DNA of 64,000 nt, taken from NCBI RefSeq assembly GCF_900199185.1, contig NZ_OBMI01000002.1, positions 124,001 to 188,000 on the forward strand. Direction: 5' to 3'. Below are positions 1 through 7,894 of the stretch, one piece after another. Each line of letters starts with the position of its first letter. The stretch's first letter is position 1. The notes under the pieces were generated by a model. That model did no database searches and was not told where the DNA came from. It saw nothing but the letters and a program-made list of their open reading frames with translations. Made by a program: the position numbers and the translations under genes. The DNA comes from Sphingomonas guangdongensis (GTDB lineage Bacteria > Pseudomonadota > Alphaproteobacteria > Sphingomonadales > Sphingomonadaceae).

Positions 1-183
1 GATCTTGGGCAGGTCGATCGCGCCGGAGAAGCCGGGTGCCTTGATCGCGATGGTGCCGTCCCTTGATCCCATCTCCGCGCTGAAGCTGTTGTCGGCGCCG
101 GTGATCGAGATCGCGGTACCCTCCTTCGCGCCGTCGCCGCAGGCGGCGAGCAGGAGGACGGGGATCAGGGCAAACGCGCGCAT
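1..183 (-). CDS. Lipoprotein, C-terminus cut off by window edge
   Basis: The first 61 codons of a protein read leftward from the ATG at 183 and run off the window. The N-terminus is MRAFALIPVLLLAACGDG: a short charged start, a hydrophobic stretch and an LAAC lipobox, so it should be lipidated at Cys15 after cleavage by signal peptidase II. The following residues are Ser/Gly/Asp rich and match no family I recognise. A GGAGAG ribosome-binding site lies 5 bases before the ATG. The gene diverges from ppc across only 44 bases. Function unknown. Confidence 0.75.
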   Translation of the reverse strand, partial: MRAFALIPVLLLAACGDGAKEGTAISITGADNSFSAEMGSRDGTIAIKAPGFSGAIDLPKI

Positions 184-194
184 CGGCTCTCTCC

Positions 195-212
195 GTGTTA
201 CGTAGGTAACAC
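195..212. promoter_or_regulatory. Palindrome between divergent genes, possible operator
   Basis: Perfect 7-bp inverted repeat GTGTTAC-gtag-GTAACAC in the 44-bp gap between the divergent lipoprotein gene and ppc, just before the ppc ribosome-binding site (AGGAG, 217-221). The size and symmetry suit a dimeric repressor of the TetR or similar type controlling one or both genes. No regulator gene is adjacent, and a short RNA hairpin is an alternative reading. Confidence 0.4.
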
Positions 213-227
213 ACTTAGGAGTGCCGG

Positions 228-2963
228 ATGCCCTCGTCAACGCTTTCTCCGTTGACCGCCGCGGCGTGTGCGGTGCAGCAAAGGCTCATGGCCAGCCATC
301 CCCCGATCGCCAACAATCCCGACGTGCGTTTCCTGGGCAAGCTGCTCGGCGACGTCATCCGCGCCTACGGCGGGGAGGCGCTGTTCAAGCGGATCGAGTA
401 TATCCGCGCGACCTCCGTCGACCGTGCGCGCGGCGTCGCGGGGGCGGACGGGATCGATCGCGGGCTGGACCGCCTGTCGCTCGACGAGACGCTCGATTTC
501 ACGCGCGGCTTCATGCTCTTCTCCATGCTCGCGAACCTGGCCGAGGATCGCCAGGGCGTCGCGGCGGAGCAGGGCGCCGATGTCGCGCACGCGCTGGAGC
601 GGCTCGCCGCGGCGGGCGTCGATCGCGCCACCGCGGCGGCGCTGCTGGACGGTGCGCTGGTCGCGCCCGTTTTGACCGCGCACCCGACGGAGGTGCGGCG
701 CAAGTCGATGATCGACCACCGCAACCGGATCGCCGAGCTGCTGTTGCTGAAGGATCGCGGGCTGGAGGAGACGGCCGAGGGCGACCAGATCGACGACGCC
801 ATCCTGCGGCAGATCGCGCTGCTCTGGCAGACGCGGGTGCTGCGCCGCGAGCGGCTCTACGTCGCCGATGAAGTGGATACCGCGCTCAGCTACCTGCGCG
901 ACGTGTTCCTCCCCGCGCTGCCGGCGCTCTATGCGCGCTGGGACCGGGCGTTTGGCGCGCGCGTCCCCGCCTTTCTGCGGCCGGGCACGTGGATTGGCGG
1001 CGACCGCGACGGCAATCCGAACGTCGATGCGGCCTCACTCCGCCTGGCGCTCGCCCGCGCGGGCGAGGCGGTGATCGGCCATTACCTGGAGCAGGTTCAC
1101 GCGCTCGGCGCCGAGCTGTCGATTTCGACCGAGCATGTCGCGGTCGGCGACGCGGTCCAGGCGCTCGCGGCGGCGAGCGGGGACGCGGCCGCGAGCCGCG
1201 CCGACGAACCCTATCGCCGCGCGCTCTCCGGGATCTACGCGCGGCTCGCCGCCACCCACCTCAAGATCACCGGCAAGCCCGCGCCGCGCCCGGGCGCGCT
1301 GAGCGGCGAGCCTTACCCCGACCCAGCGGCGCTCCGGGCCGACCTCGCCCAGCTTGCGCACGGCCTGTCGGGCGAGTCGCACGGGCCGCTCTCCAGCGGC
1401 GGTGCGCTCGGCCGGCTGATCCGGGCGGTGGAGGTGTTCGGGTTCCATCTGGCGACGCTCGACCTGCGGCAGAACAGCGCGGTGCACGAGCGGGTGGTGG
1501 CGGAACTGCTGAAGGCCGGGGGCGCGTGCGACGACTATCTCGCGCTCGACGAGGAGGCGCGGGTCGCCCTGCTGCGCCGGGAACTCGCCAGCCCGCGTCC
1601 GCTGACCAGCCCCTACGCCGCCTATTCGGAGGAGACCGCGTCCGAGCTCGCGATCGTGCGCGCGGTCGCCGACGGGCACCGCACCTACGGCCGCGCGGCG
1701 ATTATCAACTACATCGTGTCCATGGCGCAGTCGGTGTCGGACCTGCTGGAGGTCCACCTGCTGCTGAAGGAAGCGGGGCTGTACCGCGGCGGCGACACGC
1801 CGGAGGCCGACATTATGGCCATTCCGCTGTTCGAGACGGTCGCCGACCTGGAGCGCGCGCCCGGAATTATGAGCGCCTGGTTCGCGCTGCCGGAGGTCGC
1901 CGCGATTTCGTGCACGCGCGGCGTGCAGGAGGTCATGATCGGCTACTCCGATTCCAACAAGGACGGCGGTTACCTGACCTCCACCTGGCAGCTGTCGAAG
2001 GGATCGTCGGCGCTGGCCCCGGTGTTCGACGATGCGGGAGTCCGGATGCAGCTGTTCCATGGCCGCGGGGGTGCGGTCGGGCGCGGCGGCGGATCGGCGT
2101 TCCAGGCGATCCAGGCGCAGCCGCCCGGCACCATCCAGGGGCGCATCCGCATCACGGAGCAGGGCGAGGTGATCGCGGCCAAGTACGGCACGCGCGCGTC
2201 GGCGGCGACCAACCTGGAGGCGATGACCGCGGCGACCCTGCTCGCCAGCCTGGCCCCGGCCGAGCTTCCGGAACAGGACCGCGCGCCCTTCCACGGCGCG
2301 ATGGATGCCTTGAGCGACGCCGCCTTCCGCGCCTATCGCGGGCTCGTCTACGAGACGGAGGGCTTCCGGAGCTTTTTCCGACAGGCGACGCCGATCGCGG
2401 AGATCGCCGGGCTGAAGATCGGCTCGCGGCCGGCCAGCCGCAAGAAGTCGGACGCGATCGAGGATCTGCGCGCGATCCCCTGGGTATTCAGCTGGGCGCA
2501 GGCGCGGGTCATGCTGCCGGGCTGGTACGGAGTCGGGACCGCGCTTGCCGGGTTCGACGACAAGGAGCTGCTGCGCGACATGGCGGCACACTGGCCGCTG
2601 TTCGCCGCGACGCTCGCCAACATGGAGCAGGTGCTCGCCAAGTCCGACATGACGATCGCCGCCCGGTACGCGTCGCTGGTGGAGGACCGGGCGCTGGGCG
2701 GCGACATCTTCGGCCGGATCAGGGACGAGTGGCAGCGGACCCACGACTGCCTGCTCCAGGTCACCCGCCAGACCCGGCTGCTCGAGAAGAACCCGGCGCT
2801 CGGCGCCTCCATCCGCCTGCGCCTACCCTATATCGAGCCGCTCAACCTGCTCCAGATCGAGCTGCTGAAGCGGCACCGATCGGGTGAGGACGATCCGCGG
2901 ATCGGCGAGGGCATTCTGCTGTCGATCAACGCGATCGCGACCGCGCTGCGCAACTCGGGCTAG
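228..2963 (+). CDS. ppc: Phosphoenolpyruvate carboxylase
   Basis: Carboxylates phosphoenolpyruvate with bicarbonate to oxaloacetate, refilling the TCA cycle; cytosolic and normally tetrameric. The 911-residue length is usual for the bacterial enzyme. Signatures seen: VLTAHPTEVRRKS with the catalytic His at residue 152, the substrate loop GGDRDGNPNVDA, the second signature IGYSDSNKDGGYLTS, the glycine-rich loop FHGRGGAVGRGGG, and the typical NSG C-terminus. The ATG at 228 follows AGGAG with 6-base spacing; an in-frame ATG at 288 is a weaker alternative. The stop TAG overlaps the stop of the converging gene by three bases (CTAG at 2960-2963). Confidence 0.97.
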   Translation: MPSSTLSPLTAAACAVQQRLMASHPPIANNPDVRFLGKLLGDVIRAYGGEALFKRIEYIRATSVDRARGVAGADGIDRGLDRLSLDETLDFTRGFMLFSMLANLAEDRQGVAAEQGADVAHALERLAAAGVDRATAAALLDGALVAPVLTAHPTEVRRKSMIDHRNRIAELLLLKDRGLEETAEGDQIDDAILRQIALLWQTRVLRRERLYVADEVDTALSYLRDVFLPALPALYARWDRAFGARVPAFLRPGTWIGGDRDGNPNVDAASLRLALARAGEAVIGHYLEQVHALGAELSISTEHVAVGDAVQALAAASGDAAASRADEPYRRALSGIYARLAATHLKITGKPAPRPGALSGEPYPDPAALRADLAQLAHGLSGESHGPLSSGGALGRLIRAVEVFGFHLATLDLRQNSAVHERVVAELLKAGGACDDYLALDEEARVALLRRELASPRPLTSPYAAYSEETASELAIVRAVADGHRTYGRAAIINYIVSMAQSVSDLLEVHLLLKEAGLYRGGDTPEADIMAIPLFETVADLERAPGIMSAWFALPEVAAISCTRGVQEVMIGYSDSNKDGGYLTSTWQLSKGSSALAPVFDDAGVRMQLFHGRGGAVGRGGGSAFQAIQAQPPGTIQGRIRITEQGEVIAAKYGTRASAATNLEAMTAATLLASLAPAELPEQDRAPFHGAMDALSDAAFRAYRGLVYETEGFRSFFRQATPIAEIAGLKIGSRPASRKKSDAIEDLRAIPWVFSWAQARVMLPGWYGVGTALAGFDDKELLRDMAAHWPLFAATLANMEQVLAKSDMTIAARYASLVEDRALGGDIFGRIRDEWQRTHDCLLQVTRQTRLLEKNPALGASIRLRLPYIEPLNLLQIELLKRHRSGEDDPRIGEGILLSINAIATALRNSG

Positions 2964-4930
2964 CTCGGAAGCTTGAAGATGAAGGTGCGCTTGTCGGCGG
3001 CGCAGGCGACCGTCGCCTCCGGCCGGTAGCTGCGCGCAAAGCGGGTCTTGGCAACCATTGTGCTCGCGACATCGCCGAACAGGAAGGGCGGGTAGGAGAT
3101 CAGCGCGCGCTGCGCGGCGGTCCGGCCGTCGGCGGCGATGTCGAACTCGACCTGGGTCCAGCCCTCGAACCCCATGCGGACGAGGTCGGCGGGGTAGAGC
3201 GACGCCGATGCGCCGCTCGACTCGATCCTGGGCGTGGCCCCGATCAGCGCGCACTGCTGCTCCGTCAGCCCGGTGCGCCCGAACGCGCTTGCCGCCGCCG
3301 CGAGGTCGCCGCGCGCCGCCGCCGCGTTCGCCTGAGCGAGCAGCGCATGGACCTTGAGCGGGTGCCGCTCCGGCAGGCCGCGCGCGTCCGCGACCGCGGC
3401 GAGCAACTGATCGGCGTCGGCAACCTGCTTCTTCTCTCCATTCGGGAACTGCCGCGCGATCGCGAGACGCAGCGTCGCGGCGCTTACCGGATCGGCGGCG
3501 ATCTCCGGCCGGGCGAGCAGCGCCCGCAACGACTGGTCGCGGCGCTCGAAGCTGCGCTGCAGATCGGCCGTGCTGCCGATAGGTCCGCTCTGGTCGAGCG
3601 CGGCAAGCGCCGCGTCCGTCTTCACCGCAGTCGGCGCGCCAAGTGCCGCCGCGAGTGCGATCGTGCGCTCGGCAGCGGCCTTCTGTTCGGTGGCGGGCGC
3701 GAGCGGCGAGTGCGCGATCTGGAGGTTGGCGGCGAGCGCGGCGGCGTCGCTGCCCGTTGCCGCCGCGCGCCAACGAGCGATCAGCTCCGCGGGGCGCTCA
3801 CTCTCCGGCGGCGCGGCAACGCCCTGCTGCTGCAGCCAGGCCTCGCTGGCGGTGCGCAGCGGCAGCGACAGGTCGCCGCCCGACGCGCTCCTGGTGCAGC
3901 GCAGCTCGACGCGGGTGATCGCGCGGTAGAAGGGGGCGATCGCCTTGGCGACCTCCGGCTTCCAGCTCCAGTCGAGCACCGCGCGCCCGAAGGCGAGCGC
4001 GACTGCCCGGCCGCCGCGTGCGTAGACCGGCTCGGCCCGCGTGACCGTGCCGTCCTCCGCCAGCGAGAACTCGACCACGGCCGAACTCTCCGGCGTCAGC
4101 CCCGGCACCTCGCCGCAATCCGGCACCTTGAGCGAGTCGGCGCGCTCGAACGGGGTGTCACTCTGCCGCCCCGCGCCGGTGTAGGCGAGGTAGAGCCGCG
4201 CCTCGTCCGGCCGCTTCTTCAAGAGCGCGACCTGCGCCAGATCGTAGCGCGTCGCGATGTCGGCAAGCGTCGAGCGCGTGGTCAGCCCGCCGTTGTTGGA
4301 TAGCGCCTTCTTGAGCAGCGCGTTCGCCTCGTCGATGCGGTCCGCGGCGAGCAGCGCGCGGGCCGCGGCGACCTGCGCGGTGGCGATGTCCTGCTTGGTC
4401 GCCTTGGGCGCCATCTCGATCAGCTGGAGCGCCTCCGCTGTCGACCGGATCGCCGATCCGTCCCCGTCGAACCGGGTCAGCGCCGCGAGCATCAGCAGCG
4501 GCCGGATCCGCTGGACGCCGCTCGTCAGCGCGAGCGCGCGGTTCGCGTCGGCGATGCCAGTGTCGTAATCGAGCCGGAGCTGCGCCAGCGCCGCGAGTTG
4601 GTGATAGGCGTCGGCTGCCTCGTCGCGCAGGCTCTCCGTCACGGCGAGCCGGTCGATGCCGCCGCGGATGCTCGCCTCTGCTTCGTCGGCGCGTCCCAGC
4701 CGGGAGAGGCACATGCCGCGTCTGACCGCGATCGCCGCCGCGACGGTCGCGTTGCGGCGGGCGGTATCGCTGGTCGCCAGCGCGTCGAACAGGGTGACGG
4801 CCTCGGCGCAGCGGCCCTCCTGCCACGCCTTGGTCGCCGCGTCGAAGCGCGCCTGCGACCCGGCCGCCGTCGTCGGTGCCGGCGCGGCCTGTGCCGCGGT
4901 TGCGGCGAGCGCCGCCATCACGCTAAGCAT
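2960..4930 (-). CDS. Exported TPR protein with two TonB-C-like domains
   Basis: A 656-residue protein with an N-terminal signal peptide (cleavage near AAQAAPA), so probably periplasmic. Residues about 25-250 are Ala-rich helical repeats of tetratricopeptide type. Residues about 265-345 resemble a TonB C-terminal domain (VVEFSLAEDGTVTRAEPVY), and a second such domain closes the protein at about 585-656 (WTQVEFDIAADGRT). Between them is another helical stretch. A TonB N-terminal membrane anchor and Pro-rich linker are absent, so it is not a standard energy transducer. The family is common in sphingomonads but has no assigned function. The stop overlaps the ppc stop. Confidence 0.75.
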   Translation of the reverse strand: MLSVMAALAATAAQAAPAPTTAAGSQARFDAATKAWQEGRCAEAVTLFDALATSDTARRNATVAAAIAVRRGMCLSRLGRADEAEASIRGGIDRLAVTESLRDEAADAYHQLAALAQLRLDYDTGIADANRALALTSGVQRIRPLLMLAALTRFDGDGSAIRSTAEALQLIEMAPKATKQDIATAQVAAARALLAADRIDEANALLKKALSNNGGLTTRSTLADIATRYDLAQVALLKKRPDEARLYLAYTGAGRQSDTPFERADSLKVPDCGEVPGLTPESSAVVEFSLAEDGTVTRAEPVYARGGRAVALAFGRAVLDWSWKPEVAKAIAPFYRAITRVELRCTRSASGGDLSLPLRTASEAWLQQQGVAAPPESERPAELIARWRAAATGSDAAALAANLQIAHSPLAPATEQKAAAERTIALAAALGAPTAVKTDAALAALDQSGPIGSTADLQRSFERRDQSLRALLARPEIAADPVSAATLRLAIARQFPNGEKKQVADADQLLAAVADARGLPERHPLKVHALLAQANAAAARGDLAAAASAFGRTGLTEQQCALIGATPRIESSGASASLYPADLVRMGFEGWTQVEFDIAADGRTAAQRALISYPPFLFGDVASTMVAKTRFARSYRPEATVACAADKRTFIFKLPS

Positions 4931-4978
4931 TATCCCACCCTCCCTATGCGCGCAGAAGGACAGCAGAGCCGCTCAGCG

Positions 4979-5407
4979 ATGTCCAGCGTTCGATCGCTCC
5001 CTATCGGTTTGCTGGCGCTGCTCGGTTCGGTCGGAGCCGCCCCGTCGCCCATCGATGCGCCGGCGTTGCCGCCGAGCAGCGTCGTGCTGTTCGTCGCGTC
5101 GTGGTGCGTGCCGTGCCGGGCCGAGCTGCGCCAGCTCGAAGCGATCATCGCCGCGGCGGCGCCGATCGCGGTGCGGGTGACCCCCGTCGACGGGTCGGCG
5201 CGGACAGGGGCACTGCTCGCCGGGGTTCCGGCCGAGCGGATTTGGCGCTCGCCGCGCGCGATCGACGCCTATCTCCAGCTCGCCGGCAGCCTTCCTTACG
5301 CGGTCATGACCGATGCGGCGGGGCAGGTCTGCGCCATCCACAATTGCGGCCTCGATCAGGGGGCGACGCTTGCGATGCGACGCCGCTGCCAAGGGGCGGA
5401 CGGCTAG
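4979..5407 (+). CDS. Exported thioredoxin-like protein
   Basis: A 142-residue protein with a signal peptide (MSSVRSLPIGLLALLGSVGAA) followed by a thioredoxin-like fold. The segment VLFVASWCVPCRAEL holds a CVPC redox site at the usual place after the first strand, as in TlpA/ResA-type periplasmic thiol-disulfide proteins. Later strands and the cis-Pro region (SLPYAVMTDAAG) are recognisable. Two further Cys residues follow (QVCAIHNCG), plus one near the C-terminus. An in-frame ATG at 4946 would add 11 residues; neither start has a strong ribosome-binding site. It diverges from the TPR protein. Partner unknown. The stop overlaps the converging thioesterase stop (CTAG at 5404-5407). Confidence 0.75.
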   Translation: MSSVRSLPIGLLALLGSVGAAPSPIDAPALPPSSVVLFVASWCVPCRAELRQLEAIIAAAAPIAVRVTPVDGSARTGALLAGVPAERIWRSPRAIDAYLQLAGSLPYAVMTDAAGQVCAIHNCGLDQGATLAMRRRCQGADG

Positions 5408-5796
5408 CCGCGGAACGGCGCCGCAATCTCCGGCGTCACCCGCATCAGCCGGCCGGTCGCGCGCTCGAGCATCGCCCAGGTGGTCCGCGCCTCCACCTTC
5501 ACGCGGCCGTCGTCGCCGGTGAAGCGGACGTGGCGGTCGAAGCGGGCACCGCGCGGGGCATCGCCGACCCACGTCTCGGCCGCGACGCTCTCGCCCGCCA
5601 CCAGGTTGCCGCGATAGTCGATCTCGTGCCGGGTCACGACCCAGACATAGGCCGCGACGTGATCGGCAGGGGCGACCGCCGCCCAGTGCGCGACCGCGAT
5701 GTCCTGAATCCAGCGCACCCACACCGCATTATTGACGTGGCCGAGTTCGTCGATGTCGGCCGGGGTGGCCGTGAAGCGCTGCTGGAAGGGAGTCAT
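5404..5796 (-). CDS. Hotdog-fold acyl-CoA thioesterase
   Basis: Hydrolyses an acyl-CoA thioester; substrate not known. The 130-residue protein has the YbgC/4-hydroxybenzoyl-CoA thioesterase signature DIDELGHVNNAVWVRWIQD, where the first Asp is the likely catalytic residue, and the usual hotdog strands after it (TRHEIDYRGNLVAGE, RHVRFTGDDGRVKVEA). I chose the ATG at 5796 because the signature then starts about 15 residues in, as usual. An in-frame GTG at 5838 adds 14 residues without family resemblance, but an AAGGAGG lies just before 5796 by 22 bases, so the start is uncertain. Confidence 0.85.
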   Translation of the reverse strand: MTPFQQRFTATPADIDELGHVNNAVWVRWIQDIAVAHWAAVAPADHVAAYVWVVTRHEIDYRGNLVAGESVAAETWVGDAPRGARFDRHVRFTGDDGRVKVEARTTWAMLERATGRLMRVTPEIAAPFRG

Positions 5797-5861
5797 GGTA
5801 TGCGCGGGCTTAACCACCCCTCCTTGCGAAGGCTTCACCGCCTGGCGGGTAGGGCAGCGTC

Positions 5862-6068
5862 ATGCTTCCGCGCAACCCTTCCCGCATCTTTCGCAGCCGC
5901 TGGCGCGCGCTGTGGTGGGCGGGCGGCGTGTGCGTCAGTGCGGTGCTGTTCGTCGGATTCGGCAGCCATGAGGCGGGCCGCGCGGTGGCTGCGCAGACCG
6001 ACGTGCTCGGCGGGCAGGTCGACGACAAGGACCTGCAGGAGCTGATGAAGGTCCTGAACGCCGGCTAG
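5862..6068 (+). CDS. Small single-span membrane protein, unknown
   Basis: A 68-residue protein with a basic N-terminus (MLPRNPSRIFRSRWRALWW), one hydrophobic segment (residues about 17-34, WWAGGVCVSAVLFVGFG) and a short acidic tail ending DLQELMKVLNAG. It is predicted to sit in the inner membrane with the basic end inside. I do not recognise the family. It diverges from the thioesterase and converges on the next gene, sharing a CTAG stop overlap at 6065-6068, which supports it as a real gene. Confidence 0.6.
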   Translation: MLPRNPSRIFRSRWRALWWAGGVCVSAVLFVGFGSHEAGRAVAAQTDVLGGQVDDKDLQELMKVLNAG

Positions 6069-6499
6069 TCGCCGATCCGCACCTCCCGGATCCGCCAGCG
6101 TTTCTGCGCCGGCGTCGCACCGTCGATCTCCGCCGCGACGCGATGCAGGACGACCGCACCACGCCGGGTCGCAGTTCCGTCCCGCAGCTTGCTCTTCACA
6201 ATGATCGGCACCGTGACGTAGCGCTGCCCGGCGCCGGGCTCGACCCGAGAAGGCGTGCCGACGGTGAAGGCTCCGAAACGGGTCAGGCGCCGCTCGCGTG
6301 GCGCTACCCGCGCCTGCGGCTCCCACAGCCGCTGCGCCCGGGCCTCGTCATGGCCGGCGAGCAGCGCCCGGTAGCGCCGCACGACCGCCACGGCGGCGGC
6401 CGCGTCCCGATCGATTGGGCTCCGTGACGTCACCTGTGCCGGCGCCTGCCCGGTCGGGCCGGCGGCGAGAAGCAGGAGCGGTGCGACCCAGCTGATCAT
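6065..6499 (-). CDS. Exported protein of unknown function
   Basis: A 144-residue protein starting MISWVAPLLLLAAGPTGQAPA, a short signal peptide. The mature part is mixed helix and strand: a helical Arg/Ala-rich first half (AVAVVRRYRALLAGHDEARAQ) and strands at the end (RYVTVPIIVKSKLRDG, KRWRIREVRIGD). The layout is like small NTF2-type exported proteins, but similarity is too weak to assert. The reading frame is open 98 codons further upstream, but that part overlaps the regulatory region of the next gene and looks non-coding. Function unknown. Confidence 0.6.
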   Translation of the reverse strand: MISWVAPLLLLAAGPTGQAPAQVTSRSPIDRDAAAAVAVVRRYRALLAGHDEARAQRLWEPQARVAPRERRLTRFGAFTVGTPSRVEPGAGQRYVTVPIIVKSKLRDGTATRRGAVVLHRVAAEIDGATPAQKRWRIREVRIGD

Positions 6500-6614
6500 C
6501 GGGGCGCCAACCGCCGTACTGTTGCGCGTGTTCCTTGACTCCCGAACGGAACGGCAGCGTACCTCACCGGTTGGTCCGGCGTCAGCAAGCCGCTGGCGCG
6601 TGGAGAGGATGTAC

Positions 6615-7163
6615 ATGATCCAGAGTATCGCATCGGCTGTCTTCGACAGCGAGACCGACGCCGACCACGCGATTGCCGAGTTGCGCCAGGCGGGCGTGCC
6701 CGACTCGTCGCTCTCGATCATCGCGCAGGAGAACGGTCGCACCACGACGACCAGCGGCACGGGCGAGACCCACGGCGACGGCCACGGCAGCATCGTGCGC
6801 GGCCTGATCGGCGGCGGGGCGCTGGGCGCGGGACTCGGTGTCGCCGCCCTGGCAATCCCGGGCGTCGGTCCGCTTGCGGCGCTGGGCGCGATCGCGGCCT
6901 CGGCAGTACCGGAAGCGGTGGCGATCGGCGCGGCGGCCGGCGCGGTCGCGGGCGGGCTGAACGAGTCGCGTCAGAAGCACGGGATCAGCGAGGCGGATGC
7001 CGGCTATTATCAGGAGCGGATCGGCGGCGGCGGCACGCTGGTGTCGATCGACTCCACAGCGACCGTGGACCGGGGCACGGTGAGCGACATCCTGTACCGC
7101 AACGGCGGGCACAACTCGACCCGGGCGGCGACCACGGCGACCGCCGCCCCGATCGCCTACTGA
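6615..7163 (+). CDS. YflT/general-stress-like protein with glycine-rich core
   Basis: A 182-residue protein. The first 45 residues (VFDSETDADHAIAELRQAGV then SSLSIIAQ) match the pattern of the YflT/GsiB-type N-terminal domain of general stress proteins. Residues about 65-115 form a long Gly/Ala hydrophobic region that could insert as a hairpin in a membrane. The C-terminal part (YYQERIGGGGTLVSIDS) recalls proteins that fold back onto the same alpha/beta domain. The ATG at 6615 has GAGAGG 6 bases upstream; the ATG at 6609 is too close to that site. Likely a stress-related or envelope protein; exact role unknown. Confidence 0.65.
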   Translation: MIQSIASAVFDSETDADHAIAELRQAGVPDSSLSIIAQENGRTTTTSGTGETHGDGHGSIVRGLIGGGALGAGLGVAALAIPGVGPLAALGAIAASAVPEAVAIGAAAGAVAGGLNESRQKHGISEADAGYYQERIGGGGTLVSIDSTATVDRGTVSDILYRNGGHNSTRAATTATAAPIAY

Positions 7164-7180
7164 CACCAATACCGAGGGCA

Positions 7181-7213
7181 CCGGCGCCCGTCCCGCGGGG
7201 GATGGGGCGCCGG
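7181..7213 (+). terminator. Possible hairpin terminator without U-tract
   Basis: Perfect 9-bp inverted repeat CCGGCGCCC (7181-7189) and GGGCGCCGG (7205-7213) with a 15-base loop, 18 bases after the stop of the stress-like gene and before the rimP promoter. There is no T-run after it, so intrinsic termination would be weak. Confidence 0.4.
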
Positions 7214-7230
7214 CGCTTCCGCCAAGAGGC

Positions 7231-7259
7231 TTGTCGCGCCGCGCGAACCGGCCTATATC
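7231..7259 (+). promoter_or_regulatory. Candidate sigma-70 promoter for rimP operon
   Basis: TTGTCG (7231-7236), a 17-base spacer, then TATATC (7254-7259). Both boxes and the spacing fit a housekeeping promoter. It lies 85 bases before rimP, the first gene of the nusA-infB operon, leaving a leader of roughly 80 bases. Confidence 0.5.
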
Positions 7260-7344
7260 GCGCCTGCCTTCTCGACATCGTCACCATGCCGAGGCTGGTC
7301 CCACCCGGGGCCGGCAGCGAGGCCGATTGGGAGTACGATAGGGC

Positions 7345-7887
7345 TTGGCCGACCTCGCGACCATCACCGCGCTGATCGAACCGGAGGCGGAAGCGCTCGG
7401 GTTCGCGCTGGTGCGCGTCAAGATGTTCGGCGGCCAGTCGGACCCAACGCTGCAGGTCATGGCCGAGCGGCCGGATACGCGCCAGCTGACCATCGACGAT
7501 TGCGCTGAGCTGTCGCGCCGGATCTCCGACCGGTTCGATGCGCTGGAGGAGGTGGGCCGCGACCCGATCGAGCACGCTTACCGCCTCGAGGTGTCGTCGC
7601 CCGGGATCGATCGTCCGCTCACCCGCCTCCAGGACTTCGCGGACTGGCAGGGGCACGAGGCGCGCGTCACGCTCAGCGAGCAGGTCGACGGGCGCAAGCA
7701 GCTAAACGGCATTCTGATGGGCATCGAGGGCGACCAGGTCACCGTTGACGTCCGCAAGCACCAGCCGATGACGGTGCCGTTCCACAAGATTTCCGACGCC
7801 AAGCTCGTCATCACCGACGCGCTGATCGCCGCCACCCAACCCCTGTCGGCCGAGGGCGCCGACCGGATCATCGAGCAAGAAGGGTAA
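7345..7887 (+). CDS. rimP: Ribosome maturation factor RimP
   Basis: Needed for assembly of the 30S head domain. The 180-residue length and motifs fit: N-terminal alpha/beta domain (ALGFALVRVKMF), the signature YRLEVSSPGIDRPLT, and a C-terminal SH3-like barrel (GQVTVDVRKHQ-type strands, PFHKISDAKLVI). Translation appears to start at TTG (7345), since no ATG or GTG gives the full N-terminal helix; TTG starts are seen elsewhere in this window. It heads the rimP-nusA-ylxR-infB-rbfA cluster found across Proteobacteria. Confidence 0.95.
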   Translation: MADLATITALIEPEAEALGFALVRVKMFGGQSDPTLQVMAERPDTRQLTIDDCAELSRRISDRFDALEEVGRDPIEHAYRLEVSSPGIDRPLTRLQDFADWQGHEARVTLSEQVDGRKQLNGILMGIEGDQVTVDVRKHQPMTVPFHKISDAKLVITDALIAATQPLSAEGADRIIEQEG

Positions 7888-7894
7888 GTTCCCC

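Noticed and set aside
1035..2744. 569-codon open frame on the minus strand opposite ppc
   Set aside because: Arg/Gly/Asp-biased shadow of the ppc coding strand at high GC; no domain and no ribosome-binding site.
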